A stretch of DNA of 64,000 nt from Babesia bovis T2Bo (Eukaryota; Apicomplexa; Aconoidasida; Piroplasmida; Babesiidae), in assembly GCF_000165395.2 (NCBI RefSeq), contig NC_010575.1, positions 2,279,001-2,343,000 of the forward strand. Direction: 5' to 3'. Of the stretch, positions 1 through 10,664 are shown piece by piece. The position numbers and the translations under genes were made by a program. Below the pieces are notes generated by a model. It was not told the DNA's origin. It was given only the letters and a program-made list of their open reading frames with translations, and ran no database searches. Numbering within the stretch: the stretch's first letter is position 1; every line of letters begins with the position of its first letter.

Positions 1-1
1 T

Positions 2-523
2 AACATGACAGAAGATGTAAGAAGCTACGCCAACGCTGAATTGGAGCCCATACTAATCAAGTGTCGAGAGGAAAGTAGACTCAAAAATAAAGCTGATAGG
101 CTAATGCAACTAATAGGAGAGCCACAACGCACACATCGGAGTGAAGGAGAACTTATAAGCACACTAGGGTCGAACGAACAATACGAAAAGCAAAACTCTA
201 AACAAAGCCAATTGGACATGGATCTGTTTGCCTCTACAGCACCTGCTAAGAACGAAGAAAAGCGTCACGAACCTTTGAGAAACATCCCTAGTGATTTTAC
301 CAACTCAAACTTCGATCTGATGGACAGCTTCTCTCCTGTGAGTAGCATTCGCACACCTCAGCAAAGTATGATTAACCCCGCAGCAAAATCGAAACCAGCT
401 GACGATATCTTCGACTTTGATCAATTGACCATCAATCCAGCTAAAAGCAACACAACAATCACTGAACAGGATATATACGCGGCTCTTGATAAGGTTACCT
501 TCCAACCCCAGGCACACAGTTGA
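2..523 (+). CDS. C-terminal part of a possible epsin-like adaptor (partial)
   Basis: The reading frame is open to the left edge of the window and ends in TGA, so this is probably the 3' end of a longer gene; the first ATG, at base 5, may be internal. About 172 residues are visible. The first 40 residues are helical and basic (RLKNKADRLMQLIG) and resemble the last helix of an ENTH domain. The rest is low-complexity, polar and acidic, with short DLF and FDFD-type motifs (MDLFAS, DIFDFDQL) of the sort that bind clathrin adaptors. By analogy with the family it could recruit adaptor or clathrin to endosomal or Golgi membranes. The ENTH assignment rests on a short stretch and is weak; it could equally be an unrelated piroplasmid protein. 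Confidence 0.4.
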   Translation, partial: NMTEDVRSYANAELEPILIKCREESRLKNKADRLMQLIGEPQRTHRSEGELISTLGSNEQYEKQNSKQSQLDMDLFASTAPAKNEEKRHEPLRNIPSDFTNSNFDLMDSFSPVSSIRTPQQSMINPAAKSKPADDIFDFDQLTINPAKSNTTITEQDIYAALDKVTFQPQAHS

Positions 524-643
524 TGTAATCCCAGAAGAACTTGCACATCATCGCAAAATAGGTTTCCTCGAACAAAGCATGGTTGCCCGGTATTGTAACG
601 GGTGTAGGTAAACCAATGCGGCATAAACAGGTCATTCATTAAT

Positions 644-691
644 ATGACAGAATGGGAAACCAAACGAGCAGCACTTGCTGCGATCCTGTAG
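644..691 (+). promoter_or_regulatory. Out-of-frame upstream ATG overlapping the next start
   Basis: An ATG at 644 opens a 15-codon frame that runs past the start of the ISP gene at 652 in another frame and stops with TAG at 689-691. If the transcript begins upstream of 644, ribosomes would meet this ATG first, so it could reduce or tune translation of the ISP protein by leaky scanning. The transcript start is not known. Confidence 0.3.
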
Positions 692-1161
692 AAGGTGGAG
701 ATGTCTTATCCGATGGCGAGAAAGCACTTACACCAGAAGAAGAAATCGGATTCATGAATTGCATGGTCAACGGTTGCGATACACATATTGTATTCGCCGA
801 TGGTACATCTATGCCGTGTTCAGTTCTTTACGACCTTGCCGAGGATTGTTTGCATTTAGTAGTCGAGGAGAAAAAACGAGTGGTACCATTGAGCGATGTG
901 GAACAAGTCCTGGGTGCCGATAGCGTCGCTGGGCTTAGCAGTGTCGACAAGTCACTGATAACCGATCCACACATTGTAGCATTCCGACTCATGAGTACCA
1001 AAAAGGCGATATTGCTGCGCTTTGTCGAATTAAAGGATAGTCAGGCATTCCACCACTTTCTCAAGGAAGTTATCCAAGAGAATAAAGATAAAGCATCACA
1101 GCCAGTTCCGTCTACACCTCCGGTGGAGGAAGAGATCCCATCGCAAACCCTTATATTCTAG
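652..1161 (+). CDS. IMC sub-compartment protein (ISP family)
   Basis: Intronless gene for 169 residues. The N-terminus is MGNQTSSTCC: Gly2 with a small polar residue at position 6 is a myristoylation signal, and Cys9-Cys10 are placed for palmitoylation, the dual acylation typical of apicomplexan ISP proteins. Residues about 35-145 form the predicted single beta-rich domain of PH-like fold known for ISPs. ISPs are peripheral proteins of the inner membrane complex and mark cortical sub-domains used during daughter-cell assembly. The length suits the family. The start is fixed by the acylation motif. It is close to ISP1/ISP3 by general pattern, but which paralogue it is cannot be decided here. 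The same window encodes N-myristoyltransferase, the enzyme that would modify it. The last residues are proline- and glutamate-rich. Confidence 0.72.
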   Translation: MGNQTSSTCCDPVEGGDVLSDGEKALTPEEEIGFMNCMVNGCDTHIVFADGTSMPCSVLYDLAEDCLHLVVEEKKRVVPLSDVEQVLGADSVAGLSSVDKSLITDPHIVAFRLMSTKKAILLRFVELKDSQAFHHFLKEVIQENKDKASQPVPSTPPVEEEIPSQTLIF

Positions 1162-1390
1162 ACAGGCAGCAGAAGTGTAATCACTTGTCCAGGCAACTAA
1201 CACTATGAACTCTGGGTGCTATAACTTTGATTACAGCTTATCATGATCTCTGGTACTATGATTTACAATAATATAATGTAGATATATATATTAACACAAC
1301 AGTGCGTACAACTGTTATAGCCACCATTAAACTATATAAATCGTGAAACTGTAACATAGATGTAATAACGATTGTATAATTTAGAATGTG

Positions 1391-1831
1391 TCAGAACTTG
1401 AGCTTCTGCCTGAGGAACAGAGCATCCTTAGTAATCTTGCCCTCAGTTGGGTCAGGAGTGTTCAAGGCCTCCTCGAACACAGCCTTCAATGCCATGCGAG
1501 CCTCCTTACGAGTTTCGCGACTCTCCATCTGACTGTCAGTAACAAGAGCCTTGGGGTCAAGGCGTCCAGTGACAACATAGCGAGTGGGCATCAAATGGTT
1601 AACATTGACGTATTTGACGAAAGGCTTGATGCGAAGGCGCTTCTTAATCTGCTCCTTGCTCATCTTACGGGTAACCTTAGAAGGATACCTATCAATACCA
1701 GCAATCAAACAGTTAGCATAAGGCCTGCGCTTGCTAACATTCTCATTGCATTGGACAATAATACCCTTGCGACCTGCACGACGACCAGTGAGCACGATCA
1801 CGACGCGGCCTGGCTTCATAAGCTTTGCCAT
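1391..1831 (-). CDS. RPL27: 60S ribosomal protein eL27
   Basis: A single exon of 146 residues, beginning MAKLMKPGRVVIVL and ending in FLRQKLKF. The N-terminal KOW-type segment (KPGRVVIVLTGRRAGRKG), the central basic part (IDRYPSKVTRKMSKEQI) and the YVNVNHLMPTRY stretch are the family's conserved blocks. eL27 is a structural protein of the large cytosolic ribosomal subunit near the peptide exit region. Length is normal for eukaryotes (about 135-146). An antisense frame across the same bases is a codon shadow. The 540-base gene-free stretch upstream is its likely promoter. Confidence 0.97.
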   Translation of the reverse strand: MAKLMKPGRVVIVLTGRRAGRKGIIVQCNENVSKRRPYANCLIAGIDRYPSKVTRKMSKEQIKKRLRIKPFVKYVNVNHLMPTRYVVTGRLDPKALVTDSQMESRETRKEARMALKAVFEEALNTPDPTEGKITKDALFLRQKLKF

Positions 1832-2375
1832 CCTGAATATATATTATATTACAAAACATCTAATGGTATAATATGTATTTAAAAACTCTTGGGAAGTGGT
1901 GTAAAATGGGCCCAAACATCCGATATAACCACCCAACGCTACATAAAACACGAACTACACCTACCTTACGATTGTTTCTCAGAAGAATTACCGATATATT
2001 ATATGTATATGCGTTCTTACATAAACGCAGAATAAAGCTACAACGAAGCGTAAAGCTGGTTAGAAACTTTTTGACAATTTATGACGACGCGCCCACCATG
2101 GAGGGACCTCGTAATGGGGAGAAGGAGTACTCGTTCTTGAACCATTATTTCAAAATGATACACCTTCCATACACATAAGGACGATTATTTGTGCGCATAT
2201 AATAAGATCGGATCTACTTTTCGATTATCAGTATTGAAATCCTAGGCCCCTACTTTATTGCCCTTATGACCAAAGAAACATACACTTAATTAGCCATTTT
2301 TGTTTACACCCTAGAGTAATAATGTACTATTATCAATCGTGAGTGATATACTATAACTGACATTAAAGATTGAGG
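1832..2375. other. Gene-free spacer upstream of eL27
   Basis: The spacer lies between the eL27 start and the SNAPc3 stop, both on the minus strand, and must hold the eL27 promoter. A plus-strand frame of 101 codons is present but has no recognisable features. I see no RNA gene and no strong hairpin. Confidence 0.5.
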
Positions 2376-3890
2376 TCATTCGCCGCAATATTCAATTGCA
2401 ACGCTTGAGGCGAGTCCGTCAGAACGGTACACTCCACCGGACGATTCTAGCAGCTTTAACCTTGTATAACAATAGTTACAAAGGTGACTTGGTATATGAG
2501 GAAGGACCAGACTGTTAAATACGGTAGTGCTAGGCTCATTATACTCGCATACGTTACATTGCTTCGCTCGTTGCCTTGGCATAAATACTTTCAAGGGGTA
2601 ACACTCCTCATAAGGGCAATCGCGAGTCCTGTCAAATATTCGAATAGCCGTAATCATTAACCGATGCTCGCAGTCCCCGTGGTGTAGTAGGAAACCAGGC
2701 ATATATATTGGTAACTCCAAATGAGATAACACAGCATCCGTTTGCTCTATACATTCACTAGTACGCAGTATACCAGGCTTGTAATTATAAAGGAAGTGTA
2801 ACAATGGCTCCGAATAATCACAAGCATCATTCCGTAAATCTGGAAATAGCTGTCCATTCAACATGAAACATGACCCATTAGCCTTCAAATCAACGTTCAG
2901 TGGACGTATTTCAGAAGCACACCGAAATGCATCTCGTAGTTCAGCAAGAGTCTGAGATGATAACATGTCAAATTCACGTATTTTGTGACCACGAACGCCA
3001 TGATATAGACTGACAGTGATGACTAATTCGTCATCAGCAACAAGTGTACTGGCAGACACATTATGTTTGTCGAAGAAGTTCTGTGTCGCATGTTGATGAT
3101 ATAACGCTGGCGATGAGCTGTTTTGAGGACCACTCAAGGTCAATAAGCGTGAAAGTTCCTCATCCCGTTTGCTATTCTCATAAATGTAACGGCGTTCCCC
3201 AACAGCCAATTTGTAACTTTCCAAATTGACCTTTTGAGCGAAAAAACGGTACAAATTCTTTTCAGACCACGGATGTGTTGTCTCATCGACGGCAATATCA
3301 AGGCGTTTGTTAGAAGCACGCCTGTCGCGATGTTGGCTTGACAATAGTCGATCTACATTTAACGTCGTTGCAGAAGATATAACCTCGGTTATAGTAGGCG
3401 TACGAATTGGTTGTGACAAATATGAGAGTAATTTGGAATCCGTACGTAACATATATAAAACCTTTGCATCGTCATATGATGAAATACCAAGTTCAGATTG
3501 AATCTTGCTGATGTTTGCGTCCATAACAGTCTCACGTAGAGTATCAAGGCGAGACATCATACGCCGATATTTATCTCTATATTCAAATAAGTCAACATCT
3601 GATACAGGTAACGCGTCCTTGAGCTTGCTACTTAAAATTGATGGCTGATTTAACTCAGGGCGCGTAGATTTACCTGCAGGAAGAGATGTAGACCCGCCGG
3701 TAGTACGACGGTATTTGTTTGATGGACAGTCAACAGCATCATTGTGTCTTTGTTTGCCTTTTGAACGTTCATTTGAATCATATCCATCAACAATGATTAT
3801 ATCCTCAGGCTCTAAGAGTTCCGATACGCTAACGTGAGGTATCCGCTTAAAGGGTACTCCAGAAGGAATACGCGGCATCGTACCAAGCAT
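2376..3890 (-). CDS. SNAPC3: snRNA-activating protein complex subunit 3 (SNAP50-like)
   Basis: Single-exon gene of 504 residues. The C-terminal third carries the SNAPc3 signature: a region with LHHGDCEHRLMITAIR, then CNVCEYNEPSTTVF and CNYCYTRL, the paired cysteine motifs of the family's C-terminal zinc-binding domain. The N-terminal half is less conserved, polar and basic, with charged helices around residues 100-250. SNAPc binds the proximal sequence element of snRNA promoters and is needed for transcription of spliceosomal RNAs by RNA polymerases II and III, fitting for a genome with so many introns. The start at 3890 is the first ATG. The next gene starts 290 bases away on the other strand, so 3891-4181 is probably a shared promoter. 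Confidence 0.85.
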   Translation of the reverse strand: MLGTMPRIPSGVPFKRIPHVSVSELLEPEDIIIVDGYDSNERSKGKQRHNDAVDCPSNKYRRTTGGSTSLPAGKSTRPELNQPSILSSKLKDALPVSDVDLFEYRDKYRRMMSRLDTLRETVMDANISKIQSELGISSYDDAKVLYMLRTDSKLLSYLSQPIRTPTITEVISSATTLNVDRLLSSQHRDRRASNKRLDIAVDETTHPWSEKNLYRFFAQKVNLESYKLAVGERRYIYENSKRDEELSRLLTLSGPQNSSSPALYHQHATQNFFDKHNVSASTLVADDELVITVSLYHGVRGHKIREFDMLSSQTLAELRDAFRCASEIRPLNVDLKANGSCFMLNGQLFPDLRNDACDYSEPLLHFLYNYKPGILRTSECIEQTDAVLSHLELPIYMPGFLLHHGDCEHRLMITAIRIFDRTRDCPYEECYPLKVFMPRQRAKQCNVCEYNEPSTTVFNSLVLPHIPSHLCNYCYTRLKLLESSGGVYRSDGLASSVAIEYCGE

Positions 3891-4181
3891 TCATCATTTG
3901 TTATACAACAAAAAGATTCCTAAACAATGAAGACGTACTCCCTTGATTACGTTACCTCTTGTACTAGCGCTTGAAATGATAAATATATATCGTCAAATGT
4001 TTCATCAAATGTGCAAAATCGTCAAAATCTAACTGTAACACATCCAAATAACAATTAATATATCTTACGACAAACACGCATCGTAATTTGATATTTTTGG
4101 TTAGTATATCATCGATTATAGATGTTTAACAGCCATCTTGTGTAAGAAAGGGGGAGTAAATCCAGAAAATAGCTAGCAGAC

Positions 4182-5542
4182 ATGCACACATTTTTGTATT
4201 ATTTTAACATAACTACTCTAGACAAAATATGCACAGTACTGGCGATTCCATCGACTAGGATTCTACAGTTTAGTGGCCATTACTGGCACGAATGTATTGG
4301 TCCCGCAGATTATATCATGTTGAATGCCACGATGCCTATCTTATATTTTAACAGGGCTTGTGGATGTGCCACAACAACTGTACAAATGCGTATGGTACAG
4401 AATATTAACCATGGAGTCGTTAGTAGGACTGTTATTGAACAGGGTACACGTAGAATGAATTACTGTTACAGCCTGGCACCAACGTCTTTTAATTCTGCAA
4501 GATTCAACACGGTACAAAGACGATGTATATCTACTTCATCACCGAGATACGATGAATCCGTGGAAGACCTGGGTAAGTCATCTACCGAATACTGTTATTT
4601 TATACTAGGTCCGACTATAAAACGTCCTAGGAGATATTTGGACATGAAGACATTTCGAAAGTTTCTACAACAACAAAAGACTTTGGATATAGAAAAGGAA
4701 AAACGAGCTATCGCACAAGCACATGCCAAACCGCCACCAGGTAAGCCTAGGACGAGTACTTAGTAGCTCCTATATTGGTCTTTTTTTCACACATACATAG
4801 ATGGTTGGGGTATACTGGAGTTTCTTAACGCAGCAGGAATAGATGATGGTGCCGATATGATAGCAGAATCATTCGGATCATGGAATGAATTCATCAGTAG
4901 TACCATTGAGGTATATATAAGTCAGCTAATATAACAATGTGCAGGATTTATACACTAACAATAGCATGACAAACAAACAGCGGAGGATTATATTCAAGCA
5001 TATAACGTATGTAAAACGGTGATTTTACATATAATTTAGGTTATACAATCACGGCATGTGGCCACAATCAGAAGAAGCAGACTACATTAAGGCATTTCAG
5101 GTTTGTTGAAATCCGGGTGGATATATACATATAGGCAAAACCTCTGGATAATGAGGGCAAACCCTGGGAACCGGAAGATGACGCAGAGCTTAAACGACTT
5201 GCAGAGTACTATGATGCAGACTTCGGTGATCCGTGGTTGTACATTTCTTGGGATATGCAGAGAACTATAGAAGATGTACAAGAACGATATATCCAACTGG
5301 TGATAATACCCAAGTACCGCAACGACAAATGTGAAATCGCAATAACTAAAGCCAACAAACCGCTGCTAATGAATCGGAAATTCAAGTTGGACCCCCCTTT
5401 CTTGTATATTATACCATCCAAAGAGGTCTTTCAGCTCACACCAATATACCGCAACAGCAAAGATCGCAATCCAGTTAATGCAAAGGATGTTTTCTCTAAA
5501 AGGTTCCAGCAGTATCGGCGAAAGGAGTGCTTTGAAAATTGA
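4182..5542 (+). CDS. Spliced gene with IGR/mS41-like region, probably mitochondrial
   Basis: Exons 4182-4740, 4801-4910, 4945-5006, 5040-5100 and 5135-5542 join in frame (399 residues); introns are 60, 34, 33 and 34 nt. A further GTAAGT...TAG segment at 4573-4608 is 36 nt, in frame and without a stop, so it may be an additional intron. Across exons 2-4 lies a SAM-like helical segment (LEFLNAAGIDDGADMI, then NKQRRIIFKH) resembling the IGR motif of mitochondrial ribosomal protein mS41. The segment SARFNTVQRRCISTSS looks like a mitochondrial presequence. The last exon is well-ordered sequence (PWLYISWDMQRTIEDV) I cannot place. The start is uncertain: 4182 is the longest, while 4455 begins close to the presequence-like part. 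The stop lies 7 bases from the Vps18 stop on the other strand. Confidence 0.6.
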
Positions 5543-5549
5543 ATCGTAC

Positions 5550-8464
5550 CTAACTGATCGCCCATAATTCCGATTGGTCATCATCTACCGATGAGAAAAA
5601 TGGTTTAGATGCCACTGTGGAAGATGGATAGCTACAAATGACACATGACTTGGACAAAAACTCATTGTACTTTTTTACACTGTGCTCATCGGAACGCTTC
5701 TCAAAAGCATTGTGTAGTCGCTGTAGCTCCGATAGTTCATATCCTTTGAGAAGCTTGCGCAGTGTAGCTGCAATGCAAGCTCGATGAAATGCATGACTAC
5801 ATGGAAACACAATGAATTGGCTCGTGTGTAAGGGAGTGCCGCAAGATATGCATTCAGCAGATATAGGAAGACTAATGGATCTACGAGATGCTGCTTGCAT
5901 CTCGGACTTGGCCTCAGCAATAAACGAACACAAGTGGTCAACCTCTTGGCGACGTGCCGACAAATGTTCCTCATATTCGGCGACATACTTGGCTATCACA
6001 TCACTCATTTCAGCGAGTTGTGTCCCCTCTGGCAAAAATTGCAAAAGGTCGTGGACATGAAGTAGACCCTTAGCAGCTTCAAATATTGAGTTCAGAGATT
6101 CGCCGCCCGTGAGAGCAGAATGACGAAGGATATAGCGCCACAGGCGACGGCGAGTGAAGTCGTCAGATGGACGCATCGCACACTGTGCAGCCAGTTCGAT
6201 ATTGCCTTGCGATAGAGCTAATTCTAAAGCGTCTTCATTCATGCCACATAGACTCTGCAGTACAATGAAAGGCTCAACCCAACGTGAGTCTTTAGCGGAT
6301 TTTGTCTTGAGGTAACGTAACGCAATAGCGAGATCACTGTGAGAAAAGTCAATATTGGATCTGGAAAGCACATCTAATAGCGTCTTGCTACTCTCCATAT
6401 TGGACAGCAACATAATATAACAACACCAAAGAAGTGACTGCGTAGGCTCACCGTGATTAGTGACACCGTGGAACAACAGACGCTCCATAATACCGATCGA
6501 ATGAGGAAGATATTTGGCATTGTGCATCATCAAGGGTAGAAGAGCCACAGGTAACAGTAATGTAGGATCCAACCCACTGAAAGAAGCACGAGCAAATAGC
6601 TCTGGAGCATCCAAAAACAATAGGGGAGCAAACCTAAGTATTAGTGCATCACGCTTATCACCGGGTGGCATTTGTAGCAACTCTGTGAATGCGCCATCGA
6701 TGTTACCGCTGCTTATGAGGTAGCAGATAGCATTAGAAGGGTCACGACGTAAACGCGCAAATTCAACGCACTCGTCACCGCAACCCATTACAGTTTGCAA
6801 CAAATAGCTTATCGGATTAGCCATGTCGTCGAGGTGTGCTAATGATCCCATAGTCGTAAATAACTTATTTCTATACTCTTGCCTCAGCGTTGTTAGCGAG
6901 CTCATATCAATGCCCTGGATATCACGTGCCACGTCCATAGTCAAATGCATATCTTTATAACGATACCCGAGCATCTCAATCACCCAAACGGTCAGGATGA
7001 TGAAACGTGGGTCATAACGAAACCAGTTGCGATGCTGTATTTTCAGCATCACGTACTCAAGTACTGCAGCGTCTTGTGATTTCTCCAAAAACTTCATGCA
7101 TATCAGTTCAAAATCAGGCTGATTGGATTCCACCTGGCCATATAAACGTGCCGCTTCAATGTAATTACCACGCTCAAATTGATCGTATGCCCCTTTGAGC
7201 AAAACACTATCGCGCTGCGCCGGTGTCTTGCAAGTCGATAGGGCATTTTTAATATCCCCGTTGAATAGATAATGTTTCCATACATCGTCAGACTCATTGC
7301 GAACGACTATTGCAAATATACCTTCACTAGTGTGAAGCCATGTTTCGCCACTTAAACGGTCAGATACCAATTGATGCGCCTTGCCGAAAGTACTAGTGGG
7401 TAACAGCAATGTAGCAACAGGTTTGCCAACTATAGTGTTTACTACAATAAGCTTCTCGTCAAAAAGTAGCAAAAGTGAATGACTAAGCACAACAGTACTG
7501 CGTGGTACCTCAACAGCAGGACGCCTCAAGAAGGTACGAACCTGTCGTAGCTTGCTATCCTGAAGTGATGAAAGAGGTCTCGAGGGACTTGATGGATAGG
7601 GAATAACAGTTGGTGGAAATGACAAACAACTAGTTGAATCGTCTGATACCCGATATGGAATATTGACATACACTATTCCTGCTGCATTGGCCCAGAAAAG
7701 GTCATGACTACCATCAGAACGCTCCGATATCAAAATCTGACCTGAAGGACCCGCCAATGGTACCTCGTAGCGCATTGCAGATTTACCATTGTTGGCATAT
7801 CGAGATATTGTCTCCTCAATGGATGTTCCTCCAATGAACTCATAGAGACAGCATGTTGACAGCGCCACTATCACCTGTGTACGGCAACCTTTAAGAACAA
7901 TGGGAACTATTCCAATGTCAAGTACGGGCTCGCCGCCAGGTAGCGTATATAGTGTACGGAATGAATAACTTGCCCGGCGATAGTTTATACGGCCCTCTAT
8001 TAAACTTCCACGTTCTGTTCCAAGCAAAAAGGAACCCGTAACATCCTCGCTGGTGGCATCAGTAAAACAAACAGACCTAATGAAACAGCCACGTAACGTA
8101 GTTAAAGCTATCAAGTCATGACTTTGAAAGTTAGAATAGCAGTGCTGCCCTGAAGATAAAGATGCGATACAGTGAAATGATTTGGAGTCCACGAATAAAC
8201 TCTGAACCTCGTAAGAAGTGCCTAGTGATACTATAATACACTATTATATATCGTACCTGGGTGCTTCAAACGCAAAGTGATGCTATCAGATGTAGTCTGT
8301 GATGAAGTTGGTGCATCCGATGGATTCGAGGGAGCTGACGAACGTATAATACTACCATCGTGAAATCCAAACCACATCAACCTGTTAGCAGCGGCAAATG
8401 ACGAGGCTCCACGCTGAATTGGTGCCTTAAAGACACGACGTTCAGCAGACACTTTGACAGTCAT
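5550..8464 (-). CDS. VPS18: Vacuolar sorting protein Vps18 (HOPS/CORVET)
   Basis: Two exons, 8464-8257 and 8221-5550, with a 35-nt intron; the join restores one frame of 959 residues. The N-terminal half has the beta-strand-rich pattern of the Pep3/Vps18 propeller region. The middle (residues about 400-800) is helical, like a clathrin-heavy-chain repeat solenoid (ERGNYIEAARLYGQ). The C-terminus carries a RING-type zinc site: CISC, FPCSHAFHRACI and CVIC. Vps18 is a core subunit of the HOPS and CORVET tethers acting at endosomes and vacuole; in apicomplexans these tethers also serve secretory-organelle biogenesis. Length suits the family. It converges with the IGR-region gene (stops 7 bases apart) and diverges from the next gene across 354 bases. 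Confidence 0.85.
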
Positions 8465-8818
8465 TCTATGCCACAGTGCATATCATCGTTATCAAAAATA
8501 CTGGGCAAGCTAACCAGATGCTACATTTAACACATCTCTGCTAAAATGTGTAAAGTAATAACCATCTAGAAAACCGTAATGTTGATTGCTGGTCAGAGAT
8601 GGAGATATAACTCATCAATGTTGCTGCGTGACAACCAATGTCAAATAAACAACAGCCATACACATCGAAGCATAATTATAAAAAATATATGTGTGTCTAT
8701 AGATACAATGGATTGCTTAGACTACAATAAATAACGGTATAAGACTGATACGTACACCTTATAATTCCGATGTGTGGATGTAAATAGACGTAATAGATCC
8801 TAACATACCATAATAACA
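8465..8818. promoter_or_regulatory. Divergent promoter region
   Basis: 354 AT-rich bases between the start codons of Vps18 (minus) and the unknown gene at 8819 (plus). It must contain the start regions of both transcripts. No specific motif could be identified by eye. Confidence 0.45.
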
Positions 8819-10664
8819 ATGGATAATATTGTTATTAAGCAATTAGCACCATGTGCGGAACGTATAAAGCAAATGTGCCGAGAATACCTAACGAAGGTTA
8901 CAAATTTGGCAATCGCAACTGGATATATTCCACCGAATCGCAAACCTAACCGAGTAGATCTTAAAAAGGCACTACTTGATGCTACCAAAGGCAAATCTAT
9001 CACCAGTTTCATAAAGTTCATGGATTCTCAAGACAAACGGCATTTATTGACGATGATACACATGGAATGCCCAGTAACATGTCCAAGTAAAAATATGTAA
9101 GCTGTCTATGGATTCTTATTAACAGATGTAGCATGCTACCACCGGTTGAGTCCATGCCAAGAAATGTTATGAGATCAGCGAAAAAACTACGTAATTTTTT
9201 CGGAGTACCGGAGGCGCAGATATGCCGGGGTTGTGTCAAAAGAGTTCGGTGCAGGAAATATCAGCAGGTTAGTTACATTATAGCAACTCTATTGACAGCT
9301 TTATGTGTTGCCCTCTTAGCAAACAGTTCTGTGAGCACGTTTACCTATTAGGCGTGATATTATATATACCATCGATTTTATCCGTTTTCACTTTCTCCAC
9401 AAAATTAAATGGTCACCATAAAATCATTGAGCATTTGGAACTTTGTTTATTTTATTGCTGCATATTTCACATTTTATAACTAAAAATGCAATTTCATATT
9501 GTGAAGCTGTTGCTGTCATACAATATTTGTTTTCCTTAAACAATATAACACAGATCGAGCGAGATTTACCTGATTTGAGTGATATAGCTGCAATTTTAAT
9601 CGGAGTTTATTCGATTTGTAAGCTAAATTTAAAAGAGTCACCACTGGTGGTTGCCCAATCATCCCTGAAGGAACTGGATTCAGTTATTGCTATTACAGGC
9701 ACCTTGATGTCTTATATACAGTCTATATTAACTAAACCAGATGTGAGTAAATACTTTGTGCACGATTCATTGTATTTTTCAGCCCGTAACTTTAGAGGAG
9801 AAGGAGCGCAACCGGCTTTTGCAAAAACACAGGAAATTGGTTGAGTTGAAACAATTGGAGATTCTTAAAGAAAAGGTAGGTTCGCTAATGGGCCTAGACA
9901 TTGACAGTGTTTGTGATGACTAAGAAATAAACGATGACGATTAGTTTTATATGTAAACATCTATATGTGGGTATAATGCTTCGCAGGCTTTCAACCTGCC
10001 TAAACATTTCAACGTTACACCTGCGGAATACACCTACATGACTAGCTTCCAACGAGACATGTACAAGAAGCTTTCTAAACCACTTAACAAGCGTAATGAA
10101 GATGATGATATCTGGGTGCTAGATCGTGGAGATACCACCCTTTCGGATGATCCAGATGATACATTCAAAGGCCTTTCCAAGTTGAATGATGCTCACTTAT
10201 ACACTCTTCCTAAGTCGATCACAGCTGATCCCGTTGATCCAAAACATGTAGAACAATTGCATCCTGGTACTGTCCAATTTAGAATGAACTATGATACTCC
10301 CATGGGTGGGGATTTAGATATTGTACGCTATGACATAAAACAAGACTCATTCATACAAGGAGTCAAGGTAAACGCTAAAGGAAAAGTAGTAATTGATCTG
10401 GAAAAGCACGTAACCTCACCCAACCCACATATCGATATCGCAAAAGGCTTGGAAGCCTATCGCCCTATATCAGAAAACGTAGCATCTAGATACCAATCAC
10501 TTGTAAAGAGCCTAGAAACCGATTCTATGCGGTTACCATTCCTGAAACATGTAAACTATGACTTCGGAAGTCAAAGTTCTGGTGGCATAGACCAACCCAA
10601 CGATAAAAATTCTACCAATGAAGCTAGTCACCTGGAAGATTTGATCACGGCGTTACACTCATAA
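8819..10664 (+). CDS. Conserved-looking spliced gene of unknown function
   Basis: Proposed exons are 8819-9096, 9126-9267, 9327-9338, 9554-9742, 9783-9875 and 9987-10664, together 463 residues in one frame. The first two and last two joins are well supported; the 12-base exon and its 215-base downstream intron are a guess. The protein begins MDNIVIKQLAPCAERI, has a cysteine cluster CRGCVKRVRC near residue 130, a helical middle (LSDIAAILIGVYSICKL), a strongly charged helix (EEKERNRLLQKHRKLVELKQ) and a polar acidic C-terminal 220 residues. An alternative is two genes, the first ending by reading through the intron at 9876 to TAA at 9921 and a second starting at ATG 10038; the clean 111-nt intron and uninterrupted frame favour one gene. 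I do not recognise the family. Confidence 0.55.

Noticed and set aside
1388..1882. Plus-strand frame of 164 codons
   Set aside because: It lies antisense to the complete eL27 gene and is a codon shadow of it.
1873..2178. Plus-strand frame of 101 codons
   Set aside because: No recognisable features, basic low-complexity composition, located in the promoter region of eL27.
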